64,000 nt of DNA. Source: Brachionus manjavacas (lineage: Eukaryota; Rotifera; Eurotatoria; Ploima; Brachionidae). Of the stretch, positions 45,596 to 57,453 are shown one piece after another. The notes beneath the pieces were generated by a model. That model saw only the letters and a list, made by a program, of their open reading frames with translations, made no database searches and had not been told where the DNA came from. The position numbers were made by a program, and so were the translations under genes. The DNA lies in assembly GCA_019054805.1 (NCBI GenBank), contig JAHQIY010000003.1:4154001-4218000 (forward strand). The letters are read 5' to 3'. Each line of letters begins with the position of its first letter. Position 1 is the stretch's first letter.

Positions 45596-47575
45596 TTTAC
45601 TTTATAAAATCTAAAACATGAAAAAATTTAACTATAAGAATTCGTAAAAGATGAAACATCAATACATAAATTCAAATTCTTTCAATATGTCTTAAAACTA
45701 CCAAATTCATGTGAGCTATTTCTTCCTACAGATTGACTTGAAAATAAAGAATTCGGAAGGCATTAGTTGTTTATCTCATTGTGCTTTATTGATGCATCAT
45801 AATTTAAAAAATCTGATTTAAAAAACAGACACATTTACATATATGAAAAGAAAAAATTATTATAAGTTTAATAATATTTTCGGATGAAAAAAGAACCGAA
45901 ATTTTTCATTTGAATGGTGGAGGAAAAGCGTATCCTAGCAACCTAATGCATATGTCTAATATATTGTGTCTTAATTTAAATATGTATACTCTTTCGCATT
46001 GTGCGAAAAAAGGTATAAACTGAACTTCAGTTAACAAAATTTGGAATTTTGTGATCTTTTTAGTGCAGATAAAAGTGAGATTAATTATTTGTTTGATAAT
46101 GTTTAGCAAGCTAAGGCTCATTCACATAAAAAAAAATAATAAAATTTGAAAAAAATAGAATTTAAATTTTTGAAAATTTTAAACCGACTAAAAAATTATA
46201 AAATAAATTGAAGAGAGTAATCACAACTGCTGCATTTAAAAGTAGTGAATTTAATAAATTTTTTTGTTTATTTATTTTTATTTTATTTAGACAAGTTCTT
46301 TCGTGGTAATTATGTCTAACATGTTTTTTACTTTTTGACAAATCTCTTCAATGTATAGCTAATTGCTCTTTTGATAATTTCATATTATCAAATTTAATTT
46401 TTATTTAAAAAGCATAGGATTAATTTTAATAGATAAAAAGATAAATTAAATTATTATAAGATATTTTTATTAACAAATATAAAATTATACAAAAAACTAT
46501 ATAAATATATTTCTTTACATAATAGAGAAATTATTTGAAAAACAAGAAAATAAAAAATATATTATTTTCTATTTTTTTAACTATTCTACTTTTATTTTTA
46601 TTTAAAATATTTGCGCTTTCTAATCTCTTTCTGTTTATTTTAATTCATTTTTAGATAAGAAATGAAAGTATAAAGAATAAAAATTTTTAATTTATTTTTT
46701 TTTTCTTATGAATTTAAAAATTTTAATAAAAACTTTCGAATTGTTTGCTTAAACTAATTTTTTTCGTTATAAAATGGTTTGAAATATCGAGATTTGACTG
46801 TAATTTTATTGAATAGCTGCCTTTTAGTCCAGGTAATCAAATTTTTGTCAAAAATTTTTTTTGACCCTGTTTTTAACTTCTTTGGATCGCGAAGTAAAAA
46901 CCAGGAAATCTGTTTGAGTAAAATACCGAGATGCCGTTTATTACTTGCAAATGAATTTTTTTAATGTCATGAACAAGTGCTCGGTTCCCTATTTTCCGTA
47001 TCGATTGTAACATCAAAATTTCTTACTCCATTCCAATAAATTTAATAAATTTAATTATCTTCTTTTGTCCTTAGCTTTTTGCACTAAGCCTTTGAAATAT
47101 CGGAACAGTAAACATGAAAAACTATCCATCAACGTGCTAATATTTGACATTTCATTTTTACAGTTCCACTGTCAATTCTCTTGTTGAAATATTAGACTTT
47201 AACTCAAATTTTTTGATAACTTTGAGCGTAAGTCTATTACCAGCCTAAAGTGTAATCGCTTATTGTGCTTCGAAATAGTCAAAAAAATAAAAGGCAAAAT
47301 TGTTTTAAGTTAGTACTGCTAAATTCTTATTTTTCGTTATGTTACTTTACTTTAAACGTAACTTTTATGTCCTAGATGGATGGACGTCTGTGGTGGATGG
47401 TGGTGGGTTAATAAATGAATAAGCAAAACTTAAATTATAATGTTAACCTTTATTTAAATCAAAAAAACATAACTGAACTGAAAAAAAACTCAAAATAAAA
47501 ACTGAATCTTTTTCTAGCTTTAACAAATAAAAAATGAACTAAACTAAAATAAACAAACTTTTGCATTTAACAATC
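45596..47575. other. intergenic, no gene supported
   Basis: Short open stretches at 45906-46121 (minus) and 46779-46964 (plus) have moderately protein-like composition but no family resemblance, start context or splice partner. The rest is low-complexity AT. From about 47370 the base composition changes and GT-rich words appear, marking the edge of the next element. Confidence 0.4.
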
Positions 47576-48485
47576 CTCTCCTGCTTTTTGAGAGCCGCTC
47601 CGAGGCATGATCTCAACCTCCCTGCTCTTTGACGTCCGGACCGAATATTCCTGACGTTCATATTCCTCGTCCCGATGGATCCACTTCCTCACGACCTCTT
47701 TTCCGTCACGGAGCCACTTAATGATCTTCACCTCTGATCTCTCGGAACTGTTAGTAATGCGTCGTGTTCTGCAGGTTTACGATCCTCGGGTAACGAGTAG
47801 TCAGACAATTGATGTTGTCACATGGATCGTAAAAACTCACAAAACCCACCGTGTCCAGAAGTTTGTTCAAATGGTCCTCAATCACTCTAAAGTTTCGGAC
47901 CGGTACCACTTGACCTCTCAACTCGTCCACGAAGCAATTTAATTTGAAGCTGTCGAAGTGTCGTGGGAAGCAGCGGATGATAACCAGGTGCTCTTTCTGA
48001 CGTCTATCTATTTTGTAATTATTTTCGATAAATATTAAAATTAAGTTATACAATAATCACTTGATTATTTAAATTAAATGTTTCACAAAATTTGTCTTGG
48101 TTGGTTGTAAAATAAAAATTTTTAACCGAAACCATTTTAAAAATTTCTTGTCTTAATTCATTTATGAGACGGAACGTACCTTTCCGGAGGCTTTCGTTGA
48201 AGTCGCAGCCTATCTGGGACATAAATATCTGTACTAATTTTTTTATTGAAATTTGGGAAACTCAAGTCATCGATGTTGTCTTCTGGCGTCTCAGCTTGAT
48301 CCAAATTTGTATGGGTCTGTTTGTGTCGGCGTCTAAGACTGCTCCTGGTAGAGTCTCTCCAACCTTTATTTCGCTTCCTCTTTTATCCCTTTTGGCCATT
48401 TTTATCAATATTCTTGCGTATAAAATTTTTGGATTGGCTTTAAATATAGCCATCTTTTGCAAAGTTGGTTCAGTCAACTCGCTAT
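47576..48485 (-). mobile_element. unclassified, GC-richer element debris
   Basis: Base composition is clearly richer in G and C than all neighbours, with hydrophilic, basic minus-strand reading (for example SSERSEVKIIKWLRDGKEVV and MAKRDKRGSEIKVGETLPGA). The frames are broken and no domain can be named. It is most likely a decayed mobile element or a transferred segment, interrupted by AT-rich DNA around 48020-48150. Family unknown. Confidence 0.4.
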
Positions 48486-48489
48486 AAAA

Positions 48490-48560
48490 ATATGGTTTTT
48501 TAATTATTAAACAGACAAATTCTAGAACAGCCTTATTCAACCAAATGTAGTTAATGACAG
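48490..48560 (-). pseudogene. fragment of a glycosyltransferase paralogue
   Basis: Minus-strand reading IWLNKAVLEFVCLIIKK matches VWLNKAVLEYVNLIMKN of the intact gene at 44570-45595 (DxD region). The DNA similarity covers only about 70 bp, and the aspartates of the metal motif are not present. It is joined directly to the GC-richer debris, so it is a truncated, non-functional copy. Confidence 0.65.
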
Positions 48561-48873
48561 CAGTGCTGGCAAATGAGCGAAGCGGTCAAAGTGAGAAAGA
48601 TGGAAGAAACAGTAAGTTGATCTGATTGAAATCTTTGCAACATCTAAAGTGACTTTTGAATCAGTTGAAGAATGGATCGACCAGCAGGCTGGCTTTACGA
48701 TTCTATTAGAACTGCTGTAAAACGAAGCTTATTATCAATAGGATAATTATTCATTATTAAATCTTAAAAAAAAAAAAATGTTCCAGTTAATAGTTTGGGC
48801 TAATTGTAATTAGATATTTTTGCCGGGATTTTTCAAATTATTCTTTTCTGCATTGCCATTTAATTTGCCATTA

Positions 48874-48936
48874 TTTAATTACAATTTTTCGCTTTTCAGC
48901 TTGTAATTGTTTGTTCCATTTTGCAAGCCATTCTGT
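48874..48936 (+). repeat. 63-bp direct repeat, copy A
   Basis: Nearly identical (two differences) to 49145-49207, sharing CGCTTTTC.GCTTGTAATTG and TTTGCAAGCCATTCTGT. Function unknown; possibly part of a terminal region of a retroelement or a duplicated hairpin (AATTACAA...TTGTAATT pairs within it). Confidence 0.8.
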
Positions 48937-49144
48937 TTTTAATATAAAGAAAATGTATTATAGGCAATTCAAATAAAGTAATAAAATCTTTTGATTATTA
49001 CTTGCCAAATCCTTAAAAATTAAAAACAGATGATATATATACAATGGTTTTTTGTATGACCATAGAGTAATAAGCAATAATTTTGTTGTGGTTCTAGTTA
49101 AATTAAGAGTTTTGATGTCTAAACGTAAGTTGGTCTGATTGAAA

Positions 49145-49207
49145 TTTATTTACAATTTTTCGCTTTTCGGCTTGTAATTGTTTGTTCCATTTTGCAAGCC
49201 ATTCTGT
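49145..49207 (+). repeat. 63-bp direct repeat, copy B
   Basis: Partner of 48874-48936, 271 bp away, just ahead of the retroelement piece that starts near 49260. Confidence 0.8.
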
Positions 49208-49259
49208 AGATTAAGAGTTTTTATTTTTAAATTAAGAGTTGTAAACAGTGTAAAAAGAG

Positions 49260-50186
49260 ATGAAGAAAAATTCTAAGAATATTTTATTGAGGTCTGAAAA
49301 TCAAATCGTACACAAGGTACGTAAATCAAATAAGTAAATCTTATTTTATCGTCACCTACAAGAGTGATACTGAGGTAGTCTCCGTGCTACCTACAATTAA
49401 TTGAACGTCCTGAATTAAAATATTTTCAAAATTTACTTGTAATTAACAAGCAAATACAAAATGCCCACGTGGAACCCAATCACGTATGTTTACACAAGCA
49501 TGCAATATATTACACAAATAATTTATACATAGCAAGTCATTGAAGATGAACTTAATCGATCAAAATTTGGTAAATAAGTCCCACCTACTCTGAATGAAAA
49601 CAGATTCAGATTTATCATACAATTACTTGACCAAGTTAATACCTACTACTACAACCAAAGCTATTTTCATAATGTCTGGAATTTATCAGTAACAATTTTC
49701 ATTTTCAATATTTTATGGTCTATGTCACCTAAAGTTGTCTAATGGGTTGTGAAATGGTTGAAAAATAAACCAACATCACAATTACAATATGTAAGACATG
49801 AGCAAAAATCACACCGACTAAATTTATAAATCAAGACTTCTATTTTTGCAAAAAATGTAACCGACAAAGCAAGTGCCTTATTGTCTTTAATGGAAGAGAC
49901 CTGCATTGAACAATTAGAACAAAGACTTCTGATTCGTAACCCAAATGCAAATTACGTAGAAATTATTAAGATTTCATCAAAATTAATTGGAAGAAATCCT
50001 ATTTACAATGATCCTTTGATGGAATTTTTTCACTAAACTCAAGTAAAAAACCAAACAATATTTCAACTTGTGTTTGAACTAGGAAATTTGGCCGCGAAAG
50101 CTTACCTTCAACATTACGATAGGTATAGGGTGCTAATTATTGCTGATTTTTTTATTCTAGATTTACGAGATTACAGAGTACAAAGA
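49260..50186 (+). mobile_element. Ty3-like retroelement fossil, 5' (gag) piece
   Basis: From about 49370 this piece is nearly the exact reverse complement of 63269-64000, where it adjoins other Ty3-like parts; the gag identity rests on that position. It is broken. At 50186/50187 it stops abruptly and the 3' flank of EF-hand gene copy 2 begins. High similarity between the two copies points to recent duplication, whereas the element itself looks old. Confidence 0.6.
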
Positions 50187-51004
50187 ATGAAAAAAGTGTT
50201 TTGTGTCTGTGACATGTTATGCTTAATGTTAGACATGAAAAATTTAACTGAATCAATAAAGCTATGATTGTTCTCAAAAATGTTATCAACTATGTTAAGT
50301 GAAATTTTAAGACTGTAAATAATTAAATCAATATATATATAGAAATAAATAATGAAATTTTATTAATTTATATTAATTATAAGAGTTACAAACTTCGTCT
50401 ACTCATTAATAAATTGGGATACAACATTAAAGCAAGGTAGATTTAAATACAATTTGGTAAAATTGCATAATGGTCTTAATTGAATGAAGAAAAAACAAAA
50501 AATTACACTTAAAAAAACACAAAAAGGAACACCAGACATTTGCCTGTCGTCGAAAGGCGAAAATAATCTTTGATTTGATGGAAATAATAATTAAGCAAGG
50601 TAGATTTAAATATAATTTTGGCAAAGATGCATGATGATCTAAATAGATTGAACAAAAAATATGTGTAAAGAATTTTTTCAAACATTACTAAATTGTCATA
50701 TCATTTTTTTTAATTTTTCCGACTGGGTTCAATTTTGGTTTTTATCGTTGCGATTTGTCTTTAAGTCAATCATCTATTTGATGTCTCCATCTCTATAATT
50801 GTTGATCAGTCAAACCAAATTTGTTTGTAAGTCATATAAGGTCCAAATAATTAAAAAATCCAAGTCTGGACTTTTTTTTTAATTTATAAAAAAAGTTGAT
50901 TTGATTGCAATAATAAATTGTCTTTTCGTTCTAAGTAGTTGAACTTTTGTAATTTCTGGCCCTGTATTGAATATATAGATAAAAAAATATTCTATTACCA
51001 AGTA

Positions 51005-51010
51005 TTTATT
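51005..51010 (-). terminator. poly(A) signal of EF-hand copy 2
   Basis: AATAAA about 120 bp beyond the stop codon, the mirror of 56109-56114 in copy 3. Confidence 0.5.
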
Positions 51011-51128
51011 CTATATAAAAAAATGAAATAGTTAGAATTAATAAAATTGAAGCCCGATAGAATGAAAATTAAAAAAAGTATAAAAATTTAATCATCAGAT
51101 GTTAATGGATCAAAAATTAATTATAAAA

Positions 51129-52932
51129 TCACAATTGTCTAGTTAAGTAAATTGAAAAAGCTCTTCGGAATTCGTTAATGTCCAATTTTCCGTCACCATT
51201 TAAATCTATTCTGGAGAAGAAAGCTTTAACTTCATCTTCGCCATAGTTTCTGCCCAAACGACTGTTCAATCTTAAAACAGCTTTTTCAGCTTCACCAATT
51301 GAAACAGAATTGTCACCATCAACATCCAATTGATTGAAAATTTGCTCGGCTAAAGCAGATATTGAAACTCTTGAAGCAGATGATGATTCAGCACTGAATG
51401 AAGCTCCACCTCCGATGCTATATCCAGCACCCGAAGCTCCACCGCCAATGCTATATCCAGCACCCGAAGCTCCGTAAGATGCTCCGCCAGCCGAATACGA
51501 AGTAAATGAAGCGCCAGCTGATCCAGAAGAAGCATCATAGCTAATTCCCAATCTTTGCAAATATGATCTGTATTCAGCTAAACCTTCACGATCCAAATCG
51601 ACCAATCTCAATGCCTGCACATCTCCTTCTAATTCATACAAGCTGTTGTATCTGTAGTTGGCAGCCAAGACAAGACCATCTGGAGTCTTGATGTCTGTTA
51701 CAAATGAAGGCAGTTCGCCTGATTGTTTCAAGCTGGCACCGTATCTTGATACATATTCGGCTGGATTAGCTCTAATTACGCCTAAATATTTGATTTCTTT
51801 TCGAATGTTCACTTGTGGAGCTTCCCATTGAACAATTACATTTCTTGGCTTAACAACAACTGGATCGGCTTCAGCTGGCTTTTGGAAAATGACTCTTCGT
51901 TTAACTTCTGAGTATGGCAACCATCTTTCAATGATCACTGATTGTGGTTTAGCTGGAAGAGGAGCAAGTCTTTCAATCACTACTTTTCTTGGTGGTGGTG
52001 GAATGCGTTTGCCAGAAATGGTCACTACTTTTCCTGTTTAATTCAAAAAAAAAATAAATGCAATTAAGACAAGTTTGAATTTAAATTTTGTTATTTTGAA
52101 AACACTTACGGCCAACTTGGGCAGGTGGTTGTGGTGGAGCTTCACGAACAACTAGTGGTTCTGGAGTAGCTGGTCTGGCTGGCTGTTGACGGATAATTAG
52201 TGGTGGAGCTGGAGGAGTCAAAGTATTTTGTTGTTGTTGAATGATTATTTCACCTGGAGCTGGTGGAGTTGGTGGTCTCAAGTATCTAATCGCTAATTCT
52301 TGGATGTATTCCAATTGTTGAACAGTTCGTTTGGTAATCAACTCAGGGTTCGAGTCTTCATTGATCAAATATTGGGTGATTGGAATAGTACCTCTCCAGT
52401 TGACTACTTCGGCTTTATTGGCCCAAATACCACGTTGACCATTCACAGTTATTTCCTCCGATTCATTGACAGAAATTGGATCAGATGATCTCAAAATGGC
52501 TTGTTCAATTTCACTCAAGTAAACAGAACTGCCACCAGCAGCACCTGAACCATAAGCTAATGAAGCACCAGCACCTGAACCATAAGCTAATGAAGCACCA
52601 GCACCTGAACCATAAGCTAGTGAAGCACCAGCACCTGAACCATAAGTTAGTGATGCACCAGCACCTGAACCATAAGCTGCAGAACCTGATGAAGCGACCA
52701 GAGCTGATCCAGCTGACGAACCATAAGAAGCAGAACTACCATTGGCAGCACCCAATAACAAATCTGAAGCTATTCTCGATGTAGCATCACCTGCTCTTGA
52801 ACTAGTTGAAAAAGCATTTGCATCTAGCACAGAACCAACTGCATAAACTCCTCCACTATTTGCAGCGCTAAATGAAGCTCCGCTCTTTGTCAAAGCATTG
52901 GTTATAGTTGTTTCTTCGTAATTATAGCTCAT
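51129..52932 (-). CDS. Gly/Ala/Ser-repeat, Pro/Val-rich EF-hand protein, copy 2
   Basis: Exons 52932-52110 and 52033-51129, GT-AG intron 76 bp, 575 residues. Same architecture as copy 3: AYGSGAGASL repeats, Pro/Val-rich centre, GYSIGGGAS pair, EF-hands DVDGDNSVSIGE and DLNGDGKLDINE. The only notable difference from copy 3 is one T fewer in a T-run near the 3' end. It changes the last residues from RRAFFNLLN to RRAFSIYLTRQL and moves the stop by a few codons. Both EF loops are upstream of this change, so the protein may still work; a homopolymer sequencing error is equally likely. Divergent from copy 3 across a 1.06 kb spacer. Confidence 0.88.
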
Positions 52933-52995
52933 TTTTTGATTTTCTTGACGGAATTTTTTTTTTCACAATGTATCTCTTTTGTCGAAAACCTATCC

Positions 52996-53006
52996 TTATT
53001 TATATA
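52996..53006 (-). promoter_or_regulatory. TATA box of EF-hand copy 2
   Basis: TATATAAATAA on the minus strand, 64-74 bp before the ATG at 52932; identical in copy 3. The ~90 bp from here to the ATG is conserved in both arms. Confidence 0.65.
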
Positions 53007-53026
53007 TTTTTTTTTCTTTTGGAATT

Positions 53027-54089
53027 CAGTTTTTATTAAATTTTTTCATTTGTTTTTCATTAATTTTAGCTTCATAAATTAAATGGCTAAAAAATAGTAG
53101 AAAACAATCCTTCCATGGTTGAATATTCCTTTCAAATATTTTCAAAACAGGAGTTGTTTGATTAATTTTTTTTGTTGAAATTTATCTTTTACAATTCTTT
53201 ATTTTATTATTAGAATTTTTTTGGTTTTTTTTAAATTTTTAACTTTAATTTCAATAAAGTTATTTGATTATTTTTTCAAATTTTGATTAATTTTTTCAAA
53301 AAAAAATGTTACAAAAATTGAATATATTTCGTTAATCTATTTTTGAATTTATCTTGTCTTATACACATTTCCAGTAAAGCTTGCTTCCCTAACAAAAAAT
53401 TTATAATTATTTTAATTATTTTCTGATTGAATGACATTAATTCTTTTTAAAAAAATTTTTGCATAATTTATTAAATAATTAATTATTGCTCAGATAAGAA
53501 ATTTTTTTCAGTTTATCATTTGTCATATAGATCAATTAATTTTTTATGAAAGAAAGTAATATACAGGTCGTAAGCATTTAAATTATTTTTAATATAAAAA
53601 AAATTGAGTTTAATAAATTCAAATTCTTGGAAAGATTTTAATCATGAATTTTAAAAAACAAAACAATTTAAATTCATAAAGTCAAATTAGATTATATATT
53701 TATATCTTTTGAACCATTAGTTTCAGATGATATAAGCTAATAATTTAAGAAATAGAAATGAATTAATATATAAAAACTGTAAAAAATCCAACTAAAAAAT
53801 TCCATTACACAATAAACCATCGAGGAAAAAAAAAATTCAATAAAAAAAACAACTTTATTTAATAAAGACGATAAAAACCTAAAACAAAAAAAAATTAAAA
53901 TTTTTCTTTAAAAAACCTGAACCAACAAATGAAAAGTGTAGAAGAAGAAATTGGTTAATTAACATTCCGATTTTAAATTGATTTCAATGAAAAATAGAAA
54001 ACAAAAATTATTTGTCTCAAAAAAATAAATTTTTAATGAAATAAATTAATAATTTGGATAACCAAAAAAATAAAAAAACTAAACATTAT
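53027..54089. other. unique spacer between inverted gene copies
   Basis: 1063 bp of AT-rich DNA, not part of the inverted repeat and without any gene. It holds the upstream regions of both divergent gene copies; only the ~100 bp next to each gene is shared, so distal control elements may differ between the two. Confidence 0.7.
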
Positions 54090-54109
54090 AATTCCAAAAG
54101 AAAAAAAAA

Positions 54110-54119
54110 TATATAAATA
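54110..54119 (+). promoter_or_regulatory. TATA box of EF-hand copy 3
   Basis: TATATAAATA, 65-74 bp upstream of ATG 54184, followed by the conserved leader GGATAGGTTTTCGACAAAAG. A start site about 30 bp downstream would leave a 5' UTR of roughly 40 bp. Confidence 0.65.
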
Positions 54120-54183
54120 AGGATAGGTTTTCGACAAAAGAGATACATTGTGAAAAAAAAAATTCCGTCAAGAAAATCAAAAA

Positions 54184-55980
54184 ATGAGCTATAATTACGA
54201 AGAAACAACTATAACCAATGCTTTGACAAAGAGCGGAGCTTCATTTAGCGCTGCAAATAGTGGAGGAGTTTATGCAGTTGGTTCTGTGCTAGATGCAAAT
54301 GCTTTTTCAACTAGTTCAAGAGCAGGTGATGCTACATCGAGAATAGCTTCAGATTTGTTATTGGGTGCTGCCAATGGTAGTTCTGCTTCTTATGGTTCGT
54401 CAGCTGGATCAGCTCTGGTCGCTTCATCAGGTTCTGCAGCTTATGGTTCAGGTGCTGGTGCATCACTAACTTATGGTTCAGGTGCTGGTGCTTCACTAGC
54501 TTATGGTTCAGGTGCTGGTGCTTCATTAGCTTATGGTTCAGGTGCTGGTGCTTCATTAGCTTATGGTTCAGGTGCTGCTGGTGGCAGTTCTGTTTACTTG
54601 AGTGAAATTGAACAAGCCATTTTGAGATCATCTGATCCAATTTCTGTCAATGAATCGGAGGAAATAACTGTGAATGGTCAACGTGGTATTTGGGCCAATA
54701 AAGCCGAAGTAGTCAACTGGAGAGGTACTATTCCAATCACCCAATATTTGATCAATGAAGACTCGAACCCTGAGTTGATTACCAAACGAACTGTTCAACA
54801 ATTGGAATACATCCAAGAATTAGCGATTAGATACTTGAGACCACCAACTCCACCAGCTCCAGGTGAAATAATCATTCAACAACAACAAAATACTTTGACT
54901 CCTCCAGCTCCACCACTAATTATCCGTCAACAGCCAGCCAGACCAGCTACTCCAGAACCACTAGTTGTTCGTGAAGCTCCACCACAACCACCTGCCCAAG
55001 TTGGCCGTAAGTGTTTTCAAAATAACAAAAATTTAAATTCAAACTTGTCTTAATTGCATTTATTTTTTTTTTTGAATTAAACAGGAAAAGTAGTGACCAT
55101 TTCTGGCAAACGCATTCCACCACCACCAAGAAAAGTAGTGATTGAAAGACTTGCTCCTCTTCCAGCTAAACCACAATCAGTGATCATTGAAAGATGGTTG
55201 CCATACTCAGAAGTTAAACGAAGAGTCATTTTCCAAAAGCCAGCTGAAGCCGATCCAGTTGTTGTTAAGCCAAGAAATGTAATTGTTCAATGGGAAGCTC
55301 CACAAGTGAACATTCGAAAAGAAATCAAATATTTAGGCGTAATTAGAGCTAATCCAGCCGAATATGTATCAAGATACGGTGCCAGCTTGAAACAATCAGG
55401 CGAACTGCCTTCATTTGTAACAGACATCAAGACTCCAGATGGTCTTGTCTTGGCTGCCAACTACAGATACAACAGCTTGTATGAATTAGAAGGAGATGTG
55501 CAGGCATTGAGATTGGTCGATTTGGATCGTGAAGGTTTAGCTGAATACAGATCATATTTGCAAAGATTGGGAATTAGCTATGATGCTTCTTCTGGATCAG
55601 CTGGCGCTTCATTTACTTCGTATTCGGCTGGCGGAGCATCTTACGGAGCTTCGGGTGCTGGATATAGCATTGGCGGTGGAGCTTCGGGTGCTGGATATAG
55701 CATCGGAGGTGGAGCTTCATTCAGTGCTGAATCATCATCTGCTTCAAGAGTTTCAATATCTGCTTTAGCCGAGCAAATTTTCAATCAATTGGATGTTGAT
55801 GGTGACAATTCTGTTTCAATTGGTGAAGCTGAAAAAGCTGTTTTAAGATTGAACAGTCGTTTGGGCAGAAACTATGGCGAAGATGAAGTTAAAGCTTTCT
55901 TCTCCAGAATAGATTTAAATGGTGACGGAAAATTGGACATTAACGAATTCCGAAGAGCTTTTTTCAATTTACTTAACTAG
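54184..55980 (+). CDS. Gly/Ala/Ser-repeat, Pro/Val-rich EF-hand protein, copy 3
   Basis: Exons 54184-55006 and 55085-55980, 78-bp GT-AG intron, C|GA junction; 572 residues. Begins MSYNYEETTITNALTK with no signal peptide. Four to five clean AYGSGAGASL repeats are followed by SEIEQAIL...RYLRPP, the Pro/Val-rich section, the GYSIGGGAS pair, and two canonical EF-hand loops (DVDGDNSVSIGE at 511-522, DLNGDGKLDINE at 551-562). Both have acidic residues at positions 1, 5 and 12 and D/N at position 3, so calcium binding is expected. This looks like the intact reference copy. A calcium-sensitive structural or cytoskeletal role is inferred from composition only. Confidence 0.92.
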
Positions 55981-56108
55981 ACAATTGTGATTTTATAATT
56001 AATTTTTGATCCATTAACATCTGATGATTAAATTTTTATACTTTTTTTAATTTTCATTCTATCGGGCTTCAATTTTATTAATTCTAACTATTTCATTTTT
56101 TTATATAG

Positions 56109-56114
56109 AATAAA
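56109..56114 (+). terminator. poly(A) signal of EF-hand copy 3
   Basis: AATAAA about 130 bp after the stop; the same sequence follows the truncated copy near 61310. Confidence 0.5.
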
Positions 56115-57149
56115 TACTTGGTAATAGAATATTTTTTTATCTATATATTCAATACAGGGCCAGAAATTACAAAAGTTCAACTACTTAGAACGAAAAGACA
56201 ATTTATTATTGCAATCAAATCAACTTTTTTTATAAATTAAAAAAAAAGTCCAGACTTGGATTTTTTTAATTATTTGGACCTTATATGACTTACAAACAAA
56301 TTTGGTTTGACTGATCAACAATTATAGAGATGGAGACATCAAATAGATGATTGACTTAAAGACAAATCGCAACGATAAAAACCAAAATTGAACCCAGTCG
56401 GAAAAATTAAAAAAAATGATATGACAATTTAGTAATGTTTGAAAAAATTCTTTACACATATTTTTTGTTCAATCTATTTAGATCATCATGCATCTTTGCC
56501 AAAATTATATTTAAATCTACCTTGCTTAATTATTATTTCCATCAAATCAAAGATTATTTTCGCCTTTCGACGACAGGCAAATGTCTGGTGTTCCTTTTTG
56601 TGTTTTTTTAAGTGTAATTTTTTGTTTTTTTCTTCATTCAATTAAGACCATTATGCAATTTTACCAAATTGTATTTAAATCTACCTTGCTTTAATGTTGT
56701 ATCCCAATTTATTAATGAGTAGACGAAGTTTGTAACTCTTATAATTAATATAAATTAATAAAATTTCATTATTTATTTCTATATATATATTGATTTAATT
56801 ATTTACAGTCTTAAAATTTCACTTAACATAGTTGATAACATTTTTGAGAACAATCATAGCTTTATTGATTCAGTTAAATTTTTCATGTCTAACATTAAGC
56901 ATAACATGTCACAGACACAAAACACTTTTTTCATTATTTTAATATTTTAAATGATTCATTAAAAATGGATTTTTTATATATATTTTTTTTTAGTTTTATG
57001 AAATTTAAAATTATTAATTCTATTTACTCTTTTATCACTTGATTCAGTTGATAACTTTTTGACACTTACATGGAAAATTGATAAAGTTTCCATCAGTCGA
57101 CCGCCAACTAAATTGCACTCTTTAATTTTAACTCTTTGAGCATCTTCTG

Positions 57150-57310
57150 ATTTTCCTTAATTTCGTTCTTTAGCTTCGAGTTCCTTTTGTTGAACCTTTC
57201 AACCACCTTCTTATTTAGCGATCTCCTTGCGTACAAAATTGCTAGTTCGTTCCCATTTTTGTCTTTTTGGCTTAATACCGCCCCAATTTCTACATTTGAC
57301 GTAACAGTTC
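57150..57310 (-). mobile_element. Ty3-like retroelement fossil, RNase H piece
   Basis: The minus strand shows the start of a Ty3-type RNase H domain (VEIGAVLSQKDKNGNE and the following AYAxRSL-type motif). It is broken and isolated. Part of it (to 62453) was copied together with the EF-hand gene 3' flank into the segment 60832-62453, so it already lay beside the gene before that duplication. Confidence 0.65.
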
Positions 57311-57337
57311 TAAATGTAAATCGGTTCTAAATGTTCT

Positions 57338-57453
57338 ACCATAAACGTTTTGTTGTTTAAAGAAATAGACGGGAAGTGTGAATAAACTTCGGACGAGGAC
57401 ATCGAATGGGAAAAGAAACTTGTTAGAGGAGAAATTGATTCTACGAAAGTCAA
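57338..57453 (+). repeat. 116-bp direct repeat, copy A
   Basis: Nearly identical to 58001-58116, in the same orientation. Neither copy is recognisable as coding. The repeats bracket ~550 bp of hydrophilic, partly open but broken DNA of unknown origin. Confidence 0.8.

Larger units (their letters stand above)
48561..49259. other. spacer containing two direct repeats
   Basis: No gene. Part of the interval is duplicated: see 48874-48936 and 49145-49207; GATCTGATTGAAAT at 48618 and GGTCTGATTGAAAT at 49131 are a further repeated pair. Confidence 0.4.
50187..53026 (-). repeat. left arm of a large inverted repeat (EF-hand gene copy 2 with flanks)
   Basis: Reverse complement of 54090-56935 with very few differences, including the promoter, intron, 3' UTR and about 0.95 kb of 3' flank. 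The arms end sharply: at 53026/54090 on the inner side, and at 50187/56935 on the outer side. Confidence 0.9.
54090..56935 (+). repeat. right arm of the large inverted repeat (EF-hand gene copy 3 with flanks)
   Basis: Reverse complement of 50187-53026. Its 3' flank continues past 56935 in the form also found at the truncated copy (62130-62453), while in the left arm the flank is replaced by retroelement sequence. Confidence 0.9.

Noticed and set aside
56439-56645. 68-84 codon frames in the 3' flanks of the EF-hand copies (also 50427-50681 and 61635-61841)
   Set aside because: They recur only because the flank is duplicated; no start context, domain or splice support, and length changes with homopolymer indels.
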